This document shows, piece by piece, positions 1 to 11,100 of a stretch of DNA of 64,000 bases. Source of the stretch: Symsagittifera roscoffensis (taxonomy: Eukaryota; Xenacoelomorpha; Acoela; Convolutidae). Position 1 is the stretch's first letter. Each line of letters opens with the position of its first letter. The stretch covers positions 55,384,312-55,448,311 of the forward strand of contig NC_087066.1 in NCBI RefSeq assembly GCF_963678635.1. Direction: 5' to 3'. The translations under genes and the position numbers were made by a program. The notes under the pieces are model-generated. The model saw only the letters and a list, made by a program, of their open reading frames with translations, was not told the origin of the DNA and ran no database searches.

Positions 1-847
1 GTCCATTTTAATAATGCTGGATTTCAGCAAAGTCAACACAACAAAATCTAAAAACAATGAAATTGTCTTTTAGAGCTCTTAAAACTAAACTGATTGGGAC
101 AGGCAGAATACCTACGACACGCTCTTTAGCTGGTATGATGAACTCAGGCTCCAAAATTCGCATTAACACTAAAGTTGCTTTCGGAAAAACTATTACAAAC
201 GTCCTAATTTAACACTTTTTTCATTATGGTCTGGCACTAGCAGTATCATTGTCCAGTGTAACTCACAAAGTATGGGATACCAGCGAAAATATCTAGACGA
301 AGATCAAATTTCCGCAGTTTTTCCTGCTTTTGTATCCATAGAAGATGCTATGTTCGGTTTTTAAGAACCGCAAACTATTCAAGCTAGATGAGATTATTTC
401 AAATAGACAATTTACACGACCCAAAATTCAAATTATTTTGAGGAATTGTCAGATAACTTTGAACACATATGCGAAGCTGCTTTTAGCATAACACGCAAAT
501 ACTGGCAAAAGTGAGCTTTCAAATTTGAAAAAATATATATATAACAAGCTTTGAAAGTTTTGAGAAAAAAATACCTAACCGACTGACAGTTGAAAAAATT
601 TCAACGCAGAGGCGAATCGAAGCTTCTCACACTTGCGATACACGCAAACATAAAAAAAAACATAAGTCGGAAAAAAACTAGGCCTACTAAAACTTTCGAA
701 TGTCTCCATAAAAATTCATTCTTGTCAACATGCCAACCAAAACATTTCAATATTTAATTAGAAACGAAACAAAACTTACGAAGCGGAAACAAAGCCGACA
801 ATCTTTGAGCAGATATCAGTTGAGCCGGAAAAAAATAGATTTTGTAC

Positions 848-1318
848 TTAAGTTACAAGTCCCCCCTTAAAACAATAAATAACCCTTGCATGATTGCCAA
901 TCATCTGGATAAGTCTTCTGCTCGCAATTCTACTACTGCTTCGTCCCATACCCATACACTTTTCAAGATGAGGAGCTAAACGGGTAGCCGCAACCATCCG
1001 TCCACAATTTGGACACGAACAATCGATTTGTTTCTTCTGATTTAGAGGCATGCCGAAAATGTCACAATACGGTAGCGGGCACAATGGTAATTTAGGAATG
1101 GATTCAATTCTAATTTGAGGATCAGTTTCGACTGTTGGTGCGTTAATTGAAGAAGAAGCAGAGCTGAACATATCGTCTAGATGGAAATAGTTTAACTTTA
1201 TACTTCGATGAACTTCGAAAACAACTCCGATTGATAGTTCGTCAATGATGTCTTCAAGAGCGTCTAAGCATAAGTCGGAGAACGTCGACGTTGATCCTAC
1301 TGATTGTAATGTGTCCAT
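848..1318 (-). CDS. Sgf11/ATXN7L3-like SAGA deubiquitinase-module protein, tandem copy 1
   Basis: From the methionine of MDTLQSV (1318) the frame encodes 156 residues. Residues 20-50 ([19 protein letters not shown], then YFHLDD) match the N-terminal helix of ATXN7L3/Sgf11, which in the family packs into the SAGA deubiquitinase module. DIFG and the Sgf11 zinc finger follow: CPNC, then HLEKC within [20 protein letters not shown]. In the family this finger contacts the nucleosome acidic patch and supports Ubp8/USP22 removal of ubiquitin from H2B. After the finger the frame runs only about 23 residues to a stop, whereas family proteins are longer, so either an intron follows (GT candidates at the HAR and GGL codons, neither strong) or the duplicated piece is only a 5' part. 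A 17-residue upstream extension to 1369 is open but not conserved. The family is certain; whether this copy is functional is not. Confidence 0.88.
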   Translation of the reverse strand: MDTLQSVGSTSTFSDLCLDALEDIIDELSIGVVFEVHRSIKLNYFHLDDMFSSASSSINAPTVETDPQIRIESIPKLPLCPLPYCDIFGMPLNQKKQIDCSCPNCGRMVAATRLAPHLEKCMGMGRSSSRIASRRLIQMIGNHARVIYCFKGGLVT

Positions 1319-2155
1319 TTTAATAATGCTGGATTTCAGCAAAGTCAACACAACAAAATCTAAAAACAATGAAATTGTCTTTTAGAGCTCTTAAAACTAA
1401 ACTGATTGGGACAGGCAGACTACCTACGACACGCTCTTGAGCTGGTATGATGAACTTGGGCTCCAAAATTTGCATTAGCACTAAAGTTGCTTTCGGAAAA
1501 ACTATTACAAACGTCCTAATTTAACACTTTTTTCATTATGGTCTGGCACTAGCAGTATCATTGTCCAGTGTAACTCACAAAGTATGGGATACCAGCGAAA
1601 ATATCTAGACGAAGATCAAATTTCCGCAGTTTTTCCTGCTTTTGTATCCATAGAAGATGCTATGTTCGGTTTTTAAGAACTGCCAACTATTCAAGCTAGA
1701 TGAGATTATTTCAAATAGACAATTTACACGACCTAAAATTCAAATTATTTTGAGGAATTGTCAGATAACTTTGAACACATATGCGAAGCTGCTTTTAGCA
1801 TAACAAGCAAATACTGGCATAAGTGAGCTTTCAAATTTGAAAAAATATATATAACAAGCTTTGAAAGTTTTGAGAAAAAAATACCTAACCGACTGACAGT
1901 TGAAAAAATTTCAACGCAGAGGCGAATCGAAGCTTCTCACACTTGCGATACACGCAAACATAAAAAAAAATTAGTCGGAAAAAAACTAGGCCTACTAAAA
2001 CTTTCGAATGTCTCCATAAAAATTCATTCTTGTCAACATGCCAACCAAAACATTTCAATATTTAATTAGAAACGAAACAAAACTTACGAAGCGGAAACAA
2101 AGCCGACAATCTTTGAGCAGATATCAGTTGAGCCGGAAAAAAATAGATTTTGTAC

Positions 2156-2626
2156 TTAAGTTACAAGTCCCCCCTTAAAACAATAAATAACCCTTGCATG
2201 ATTGCCAATCATCTGGATAAGTCTTCTGCTCGCAATTCTACTACTGCTTCGTCCCATACCCATACACTTTTCAAGATGAGGAGCTAAACGGGTAGCCGCA
2301 ACCATCCGTCCACAATTTGGACACGAACAATCGATTTGTTTCTTCTGATTTAGAGGCATGCCGAAAATGTCACAATACGGTAGCGGGCACAATGGTAATT
2401 TAGGAATGGATTCAATTCTAATTTGAGGATCAGTTTCGACTGTTGGTGCGTTAATTGAAGAAGAAGCAGAGCTGAACATATCGTCTAGATGGAAATAGTT
2501 TAACTTTATACTTCGATGAACTTCGAAAACAACTCCGATTGCTAGTTCGTCAATGATGTCTTCAAGAGCGTCTAAGCATAAGTCGGAGAACGTCGACGTT
2601 GATCCTACTGATTGTAATGTGTCCAT
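2156..2626 (-). CDS. Sgf11/ATXN7L3-like SAGA deubiquitinase-module protein, tandem copy 2
   Basis: Second tandem copy of the same 156-residue frame. It differs from copy 1 by one visible residue (DELAIG instead of DELSIG). The FEVHR helix, DIFG and the CPNC...HLEKC finger are intact. The 5' flank (2627-3490) matches that of copy 1 apart from a few substitutions, so upstream control sequences were duplicated along with the coding part. The third unit to the right lacks the coding part, making this the outermost copy on that side. As with copy 1, the frame ends soon after the zinc finger, so downstream exons may be missing or may lie outside the window to the left. Confidence 0.87.
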   Translation of the reverse strand: MDTLQSVGSTSTFSDLCLDALEDIIDELAIGVVFEVHRSIKLNYFHLDDMFSSASSSINAPTVETDPQIRIESIPKLPLCPLPYCDIFGMPLNQKKQIDCSCPNCGRMVAATRLAPHLEKCMGMGRSSSRIASRRLIQMIGNHARVIYCFKGGLVT

Positions 2627-3505
2627 TTTAATAATGCTGGATTTCAGCAAAGTCAACACAACAAAATCTAAAAACAATGAAATTGTCTTTTAAAGCTCTT
2701 AAAACTAAACTGATTGGGACAGGCAGACTACCTAAGACACGCTCTTGAGCTGGTATGATGAACTTGGGCTCCAAAATTTGCATTAACACTAAAGTTGCTT
2801 TCGGAAAAACTATTACAAACGTCCTAATTTAACACTTTTTTCATTATGGTCTGGCACTAGCAGTATCATTGTCCAGTGTAACTCACAAAGTATGGGATAC
2901 CAGCGAAAATATCTAGACGAAGATCAAATTTCCGCAGTTTTTCCTGCTTTTGTATCCATAGAAGATGCTATGTTCGGTTTTTAAGAACCGCAAACTATTC
3001 AAGCTAGATGAGATTATTTCAAATAGACAATTTACACGACCCAAAATTCAAATTAATTTGAGGAATTGTCAGATAACTTTGAACACAAATGCGAAGCTGC
3101 TTTTAGCATAACAAGCAAATACTGGCATAAGTGAGCTTTCAAATTTGAAAAAATATATATAACAAGCTTTGAAAGTTTTGAGAAAAAAATACCTAACCGA
3201 CTGACAGTTGAAAAAATTTCAACGCAGAGGCGAATCGAAGCTTCTCACACTTGCGATACACGCAAACATAAAAAAAAATAAGTCGGAAAAAAACTAGGCC
3301 TACTAAAACTTTCGAATGTCTCCATAAAAATTCATTCTTGTCAACATGCCAGCCAAAACATTTCAATATTTAATTAGAAACGAAACAAAACTTACGAAGC
3401 GGAAACAAAGCCGACAATCTTTGAGCAGATATGAGTTGAGCCGGAAAAATATAGATTTTGTACACCAATTACAAGTACCGCCTTAAAACAATAAATAACC
3501 CTTGC

Positions 3506-4967
3506 ACCTATGAAGAAACTTGCTTACAGCAACAAGAAAATCAGTGATGAGGCAACTAAGCCAACGAAAATTGAGCTAACAAGAAAATCCAGCAATTTTT
3601 CCGGAAAAAATATTCGATTTCATTCAGACTGAAAAAAAACAAGGTCCGTCCCGTACTTGAACCTTAGACTGTAGGGTGCAAAAGCAACCACGTTACCTCT
3701 AGGCCAAGCGGGAACGAGCCGTGAAGTTGATAAGGTTCAATAACAAAGCAAGAAAGGAAAGCAATTAAGATTTGTAAGAAAAGTTGTTTACGGGAAAAAC
3801 AAGTCAAGTTCGCGATTACAAGACACTTGTTCTCGCAAGCGGAATGAACAAGAATACCAAAAAAATTGGAGAAAAATTCAAAGAAAAAAAAATGACCTCA
3901 AAGCTCTTTGATTTTCAAGAATCGTTAAAAGTTGACACCTTTTTCGATCAAACTAGCACAATTAGAAATTCATCGATACTGTCTTTCGTTCTGCTGAGAA
4001 ATATCAAAACTACAACCCACTGATGACAAAGCAATTTTGAAGAGCGCAATTTGCATCCCTTTTGGTGAGTGACATTGAATTGAGCTTAAAAAATTCAAAT
4101 TACAAATCGCGAAAAATAAAATTTGAGCGTGAACAAATTTTGTGATCCGAAAAAAGTATAAAAAAAATCAACAAACAAAATAAGTATCCGCACTTCCTTC
4201 ACTGACATATAATTAGCAACTTAATCGCTCGCCAATTAAATTGAGCAAAAATTTGTGCCAGTTAGCTTAGAAAAAAAGCGAACTCGCATTATACCGCACG
4301 CATTTGCGTGAGTAAATATGAAATTAAAAAACGATTGCGTTTGATAGCCTTTCCTGTATTTGATTTAAGTTTTGCTTGTCTAAATAATTTAGAAGTTCGA
4401 ATTCAAACTTTTTTATTAACCATTTTTGAATGAAAAGTTCTTGGCGGCCTTGTCTATTTTTGACTAAAAATAAGCATTTTCAAATGAACAAAAATTGCGT
4501 CAGAAACTACGCAGCACCTTGTTCTCCGATATTGCTATATGCGCTTAAAGAATGATTTCTGAATAATCTAGTCCAACCCTGATTTTCAATTGCAATTAGA
4601 TTTTTAGAAGCAATTAAATTTCCAAATTTCGTGCGTCGGGAGAGGGCCTCTCAATTTATTGTCGAAAAATAACTAAAACTTCACTTGAAAACAAGGAGCA
4701 ACAATAAAATTCACTGTGTTAAATCAACTAAACTAATTCCAGACAGAAAAATATTTCATCATTTTATTTCACCATTTCAGTTTTAAAATTATATAGACGC
4801 GAATCAAAATCCAATTAGAGTAAACATATAGCTCTCGAACGAAAATTAAGTTTTTTCTACCATGTATCAGTTCAGGCAAAATCTGACCAATGAGGCAATA
4901 ATCAATCGAGTCATGATGTTTTTTTTTTCATTTCATTCACTACTGCCACTTCCTTTCTCCTTTTAGA
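3506..4967. other. Gene-free spacer between the Sgf11 array and XRCC1
   Basis: Holds a tRNA-derived element around 3644-3713 and, near 4100-4140, one example of a dispersed A-rich repeat with the wording cgcgaaaaataaaatttgag. The open frame at 3784-4023 is A-rich, resembles no family and is not called. XRCC1 transcripts should end somewhere in 4700-4967; I see no unambiguous polyadenylation signal, only aataaa-like words in AT-rich context. Confidence 0.6.
3644..3713 (-). repeat. tRNA-derived SINE-like segment
   Basis: On the minus strand this reads as a tRNA-like stretch: an A box close to TGGCCTAGAGGTAACGTGG and, about 40 bases on, a B box close to GGTTCAAGTAC. It lacks a clear acceptor stem pairing and sits next to an A-rich stretch, so it is a tRNA-derived element head or pseudogene rather than a working tRNA gene. 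Confidence 0.6.
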
Positions 4968-5154
4968 TCACGTGGGTGGCACTAGGTGGTACTGCAGAGG
5001 GACTGCCTTCTGCTGTGAGTCACAGGCTGTGAGCCAAGAGGGCCTCACAAACTGCACTGATGAGTTGTCCTCCAGCACCTGGTCAAACTTGTCACTCCAA
5101 CTCTCACTAGTCACTATGTAGTTTACATCTTCGCCCATGTAGTCCATAAGCACA
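4968..5154 (-). CDS. XRCC1: XRCC1 exon 11 (BRCT2, C-terminus)
   Basis: VLMDYMGEDVNYIVTSESW and FVRPSWLTACDSQQK match human ELEDYMSDRVQFVITAQEW and FVRPRWIYSCNEKQK; the BRCT tryptophan is in RPSW. BRCT2 is the DNA ligase III docking domain in vertebrates. Acceptor TTATCAG; stop TGA at 4970-4968 after LVPPT. Confidence 0.96.
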
Positions 5155-8100
5155 CTGATAAACATGCATTTAGTATAAAAAGATACAAGAAAGTAGTGCT
5201 TGATAAATTTTGATTTATGATTCGATCTCACCTCGCAAATATTTTATCAACTTTCCTTCTTCGAATCAAATCATAAGAAGACACAGAGCCACTTGACTTC
5301 GGATAACTATACTTTTTGCTCCTCTTTTCATTCTTGTCAAAAAAAATATAAATTTTGTTCGATGATACAAGTTTGTATTTGCTCAAAGTTCTTGATAGTT
5401 TTTTTTATGATAGCTGATGTGTTCGAGCATCAAAATACAAATGAATTTACAAAAAATGAACTTAAAAATATGAACTTAAAAAAACTTAAATTTGTTTCAT
5501 GATGCAAGTTTGCATTTGTTGAAAGTTCTTGATAGTTTTTTTTATGATACCTGATAATGTTTGAGCATCGAATCAAAAATAAACTTTAAATTGAGCTCGG
5601 CATTTTTTGTTTTAAAGGCAGGTATTCTTACACAGTTTTCTGTGTTACGAGAAAACATACCCGTTATAGGCTATGATCAACCTCTTCATCATTCGCCTTA
5701 GTTCAGAGTCGAAACTTCCGAACAAAAGAAACTTCCGTCTTTTGAAAAAATCAGGCAACGGAGGCAGCTCCACATTTTCCAAATTCAAAGCCTCTGTTTT
5801 ATCTGGAGTTTCTTTTTTTGTCGGCTTTGTTGGCATCGAGACTAACTGGTCGTCTTCATTTTCCATGTCCTGATATGGATCATACTCTTCGTCTGTTTCG
5901 ACGTCATAAGCCGAATCACTTTCTTCCTCTTTCATTTGACCCCTCGCTTTTGAAGTATTGCGTGAGGTCCGTATAGTTTGAGACTCTTTCTTTTCAGAAA
6001 ACGTACTCGATTTAGGCTCTAAATAATCGGACAGGCAAATGATTTTGATATCAAAAAATCAATATTGATAATACAACCCCTGTAAGATCCAATTTTATTT
6101 TCTTGATCATTATGGTTTTGCAGAATTGAGTCTGTCCAAATTCTTTTGAAACAATTACAATTAATATTTTGAAACAGTTAGAGTAATCTCAAACATATTA
6201 ACCATTAGCATCACTGTTGTCGCCTTCTGAAGAAGCTTTTATCTCTGGTTCATCCTTTGTTTGGTCGGAGAGCGGAATCAGCGAGTAGCTGAAAACGATA
6301 TTTCATCTTTTAAATATGACCAACAGCAAGAAAAAATAATAATCAACTTTTTGTCGTTAATCTGGTTTTTCCAGAATAATGAAGATCTTTTCCTGTTTCC
6401 TCAACCTTTTTGAAAAAAAAAATGCAAAAAGAGAATTCATAGATCTGAAAATTGATTTAAAGGAAAATCTGGTCCAATTTTGTTCACTTCTCAGTGGCAA
6501 GTTTAATGTTGAAGAACATACTTGGTGAGGTTGTGTCGGGTTCTGTTTTGATGGCAATCCAGAATCCATTCTTTTTTCACTATGTGCGCAGAGGGAGAGC
6601 TCTTCTGCACCTGATTGAATTTGGGCGTGTTGGCGAACGCGCATCTAAAAGTAAACACCATGTGCTATGTTTTCGCTTCTCAAGCATAGCCAGGCCCACT
6701 ATACTAGTAATAAAAATTACTAATACCACAATAAATGACCGATTAATCTATAGTTTATGGCACAATCAGGCATGTTAACGGACTGCCCGTATCGGTTTAA
6801 AGCCCCGAATTTTCCGACTGCCCTTAAATCAAAGAAAAAATGTGATAAGAGTTTTTCAAAAAAGAAAAATAATGATTTTGTCTCTATTTCATCCCCCCAC
6901 ACGCCAGGTAAAGTTACGCGTTGATTAATTTTGCTTCTAGTTTAGTATTAAAAATACCAAAATGCCTCCCTCAATTAAAAAAAGGGATTTGTAAAAACAA
7001 ATATATCACGCGTTAATTATCCCAAATTGGCAATTTTCAGAAGAAAAATCAGAACGTTCACAAACACTCCGTCTCTTTCTTCGGAAGTCGGAAAGTTACT
7101 TTTTTTCATGGATAACTGGCTAGAATAAAATTGAACTAATGAAAAAATTTTTACCATATCCGAATCAGAACAACTCCAGCAAAAGTTATGTGTTGGTACA
7201 ACTGCCAGGTCTTTTCGGTTATATTCCCCCCCCCCCTCAGTGGATAAATTTGGCAATTCAAATTTTGAGTTGAAATTAAAAGCGAGTGAAACAATCAATT
7301 AAACGCCAATTGCGTGCAATTAGCAGCTGCTCGATTAAGATACCTTGTGATAAATTTGCCATATACTGTTGTTTCCTAATCGAGCAGCTGCAAAGTGCAC
7401 GCGAGTGATATTTAATATTTTGTTTCACTCGCTTTCACGTTTTCAATTTCGACTCAAAATTCGAATTGCCAAATTTATCTACTTAGGGGGGGGGGGTATA
7501 ACCGAAACTACCCGGACTGCCGATAAAACCTGGGAAGATGACTCGAACCAAAAAAATATGTCAAAAAAAATTCCGAAACTCGATGTTTTTAAGTTTAGCA
7601 TACCCACCATCGCCCATTAAATGACAAATTTGACGTGAACAAACCGGTATAAGATTGGCGGACACCTTTACAGCCAACGGATCAACCATACAATTCCGCC
7701 CCTCTCCCCCCCCCCCCCCCCCCCCAATTGATTTAGGGGGGATAAAATACGGGTTTTTCAGAAATTAACTTTCAGGATAAAATAACTTGATCCAATTGAT
7801 CGAAAAAATTTTATCGATACAAAATAATGATTAGTATTTCAGGTTATTAACAGTATGAAATAGCTGTTCCGTATAAAAAACTTTTCTCGAGTCGTATACT
7901 CTGGGCGCTTATTTGAAATGAATATGTTATGCGGAATTTAAGTTCAAATTACTACATGCTTGGGGTGGACATTCTACGATAGGTCACTGAGGAGTTAAAT
8001 TGTACGGTTGATACCAGCCAAATAAACAGTTTAGGCTTCAAAAAATCAAAAAGGAAACTATGAAAAGTTGGAGTTGGTTTACGACCAGCAGGAACCCAAT

Positions 8101-11100
8101 TATTGTATTAAACGTTTTTTCCACGAAAATAATCGTCGAGAGCATAATTGCCTCCCTTCTTTTCCCGGCAAATGAAATAAAAATGAACTTGAAAAGAAAT
8201 CAAGAATGAATTTGCGAAAAATCAAATTTGAGCGTGAAGCAAGACTTCCAAAAAAGCGAAAAAACAAAATCAGAACGGCCTCACTGCGTCCATTGATACT
8301 TACTACAATTTTGAAAAACGTATTTATTCCGTTGTTTTTTCCAATATGATTCTAAGAATCAAATCCAATTTTGAAACTTCAAAAAAATCATTTTTTTGCC
8401 TTTCTTGTTGAAGAGATATATTGGAGCTCCCATATGAAAATCCAATTGAAAGTTGAGTCAAAATTTAAACAGCCAAATATAACCGCGCACCAGTTGAAGG
8501 TTTTTAACAATCAAAATCAAATGCATTTATTGTTCCGACTTTCGATACGAAAGTAACGGAATATTTGTGCTCGGGGGGGGTTTTTTTCAGACAAATTTCG
8601 ACTTTTTAACTAACCATTTTCGACGGATTTTTTTAAATATCATTCAAAAGGTATTGTTGTCCTGAGCTTAAATTTGAAAAGATATTTCACCTGTGATTAT
8701 TTTTCGTAAGTTATGAGGGTTTAAAGATTGCCATTTTGGCCATTTTGACCAATTTGGGACAATTAACGCGCGATATATAATTCACGCTATTAACGAGTAA
8801 GCGGAGATTTAATCCGTCTTATAAATCGTTCCAAATTGGTTGAATGAAGCTTGTTTGCCATAATTGATTTGTTACAAGAAACGAATTCTATCTTTTTGTA
8901 ATTTATATGGCGTGTGGGGGGATGATTTTCATAAAAAATTTCAAATTTTAGAAAAAAAAATTTTCATTTTATTTTATTTCATTTCATTTTTTTATGTTAT
9001 TACTGCTGCTCCATAAACCTTAAAAAGCATTCGGAACATTCAGGGCTTCGCCCTGATACGAGCAGTGTTGTCTCTTTTTATATACTATGAACAATGGATA
9101 TATGCTGCGTTGATTTTAGATGGGAATGAAATCAGCTGGACTTCTACATGCTTAGGAAAACTTGATTCTCTACAGAAAATTTATTAAACCCCCCCCCAAG
9201 TGGATAAATTTGGCAATTCAAATTTTGAGTTGAAATTTAAAGCGAGTGAAACAAACAATTAAACACCAATTACGTGCAATTAGCAGCTGCTCGATTAGGA
9301 AACCTAGTGATAAATTTGCCATATACTGTTGTTTCCTAATCGAGCAGCTGCAAAGTGCACGCGAGTGATATTTAATATTTTGTTTCACTCGCTTTCACGT
9401 TTTCAATTTCGACTCAAAATTCGAATTGCCAAATTTATCTACTTAGGGGGGGGGGGTATAACCGAAACTACCCGGACTGCCGATAAAACCTGGGAAGATG
9501 ACTCGAACCAAAAAAATATGTCAAAAAAAATTCCGAAACTCGATGTTTTTAAGTTTAGCATACCCACCATCGCCCATTTAATGACAAATTTGACGTGAAC
9601 AAACCGGTATAAGATTGGCGGAGACCTTTACAGCCAAAGGATCAACCATACAATTCCCCCCTTCCCCCCGGTTTTTCAGAAATACCGGTTTTTCAGAAAT
9701 TAACTTTCAGGATAAAATAACTTGATCCAATTGATCGAAAAAATTTTATCGATACAAAATAATGATTAGTATTTCAGGTTATTAACAGTATAAAATAGCT
9801 GTTCCGTATAAAAAACTTTTCTCGAGTCGTATACTCTGGGCGCTTATTTGAAATGAATATGTTATGCGGAATGTTCAAATTACTACATGCTTGGGGTGGA
9901 CATTCTACGATAGGTCACTGAGGAGTTAAATTGTACGGTTGATACCAGCCAAATAAACAGTTTAGGCTTCAAAAAATCAAAAAGGAAACTATGAAAAGTT
10001 GGAGTTGGTTTACGACCAGCAGGAACCCAATTATTGTATTAAACGAAATTCAAAATGCAAAAATGCTCAAAGTATGTCGGTGAAATCACTCTCACTACAT
10101 GTACTAATTCTTCACCTTTGTAAAAACAAATTCTAGTACCCGTTTACCAGACACCTGCTCTCGCAAATGTAATAAAACATAGCCAACAGACAGTTGGAAA
10201 AGGGCCACAGTCAATGAACGCAACAGAAAAAAAATACCGACATTGAAAAAATACCGTTTTATGGAAATAACTCAACTTTTGAATTTCAAAGAAAAAAATG
10301 ATTTATGACTGCCACTTTTTCAATAAATATGACCGAATTTGAGAAAACTGGACCAACAGGTATTTTTTTGCTGTTAAATCTGATAATTAAATTCTACTTA
10401 CGAAACTAGAAGTCGATTACGTTTTCGTGACCTTTACGCTTTTTTTTGTTCGACAGTGGAGTTTGCCTTCCTTTAAACAAAGGAAACAAACTGCACTTAA
10501 AAAGAAATCAAAACTCAAACCGCGAAAAATGAAATTGATCCTGAAAAAAAATCATTGCGACCTATATAGGAGTCTGAACTACGTTCATCGACTCTTAATT
10601 AATAATATCCAACTTGAACATCAAGAAAATGCAACTATTTGCGTCATTCCATCTGTTGCTGTACGAGAATTAGCTTTCAGCTCCACTGGAACATAAACTT
10701 AAGCCCTCGAAAACAATGAATGAGCGAAATTGACAAAGTTGTAGAAAAAAAACACAATCCAATTGAGTAAATATTTCGAAAATTTTCAATTAATATAGAG
10801 ACCAAAGCTAACAAAAAAAATGGAAACGCATAACCGAACTAGAAAAAAAAACATTTCCTAAAAAAATTATGGACCCTTAAAGCTGTGAATTTAAAGAATT
10901 TTGTATGAGTGACACTTTTCGATTAAAACAACTCAAAGTTGAGCATAAAATATTATTAATAGGTAAATTCTTCTTTCCTTGGGAATTGCAAAAAAAGAAA
11001 ATCCATATTTGAAATATGTAATCTTATACGTTTTTTCCACGAGAATAATCATCGAGAGCCTAATTGCCTCCCTTCTTTTCCCGGCAAATGAATTTAAATT

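Larger units (their letters stand above)
1..3505. repeat. Tandem array of ~1.31-kb units carrying an Sgf11/ATXN7L3 segment
   Basis: The motif gtccattttaataatgctgg recurs at 1, 1313 and 2621, giving periods of 1312 and 1308 bases. Units are nearly identical over their full length, coding and non-coding, with a few substitutions and small indels in A runs. The window opens two codons into one copy (ATG at 6-4, minus strand). The last unit breaks off at about 3505, just after cccttgca, so it holds only the flank and none of the conserved coding part. High identity in the non-coding parts implies recent duplication or ongoing homogenisation. Confidence 0.95.
7226..9186. repeat. Tandem unit 1 of a ~1.96-kb duplication (blocks A+B)
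   Basis: Block A (fold-back MITE plus flank to about 8117) and block B (8117-9186) recur in the same order from 9189 to about 12095. Blocks differ by scattered substitutions. A C20 run lies at 7706-7725 here but is shortened in the second unit. The whole lies in XRCC1 intron 7. Confidence 0.85.

Noticed and set aside
7369-9598. Paired plus-strand frames MFPNRAAAKCTRV... at 7369 and 9329
   Set aside because: Identical because they lie in the duplicated fold-back MITE; the frame starts in one arm of the palindrome and no family is evident.
10427-10696. 89-codon plus-strand frame in the 985-bp insert
   Set aside because: Lys-rich translation of A-rich repeat DNA; related copies at 19390-19500 do not keep the frame.
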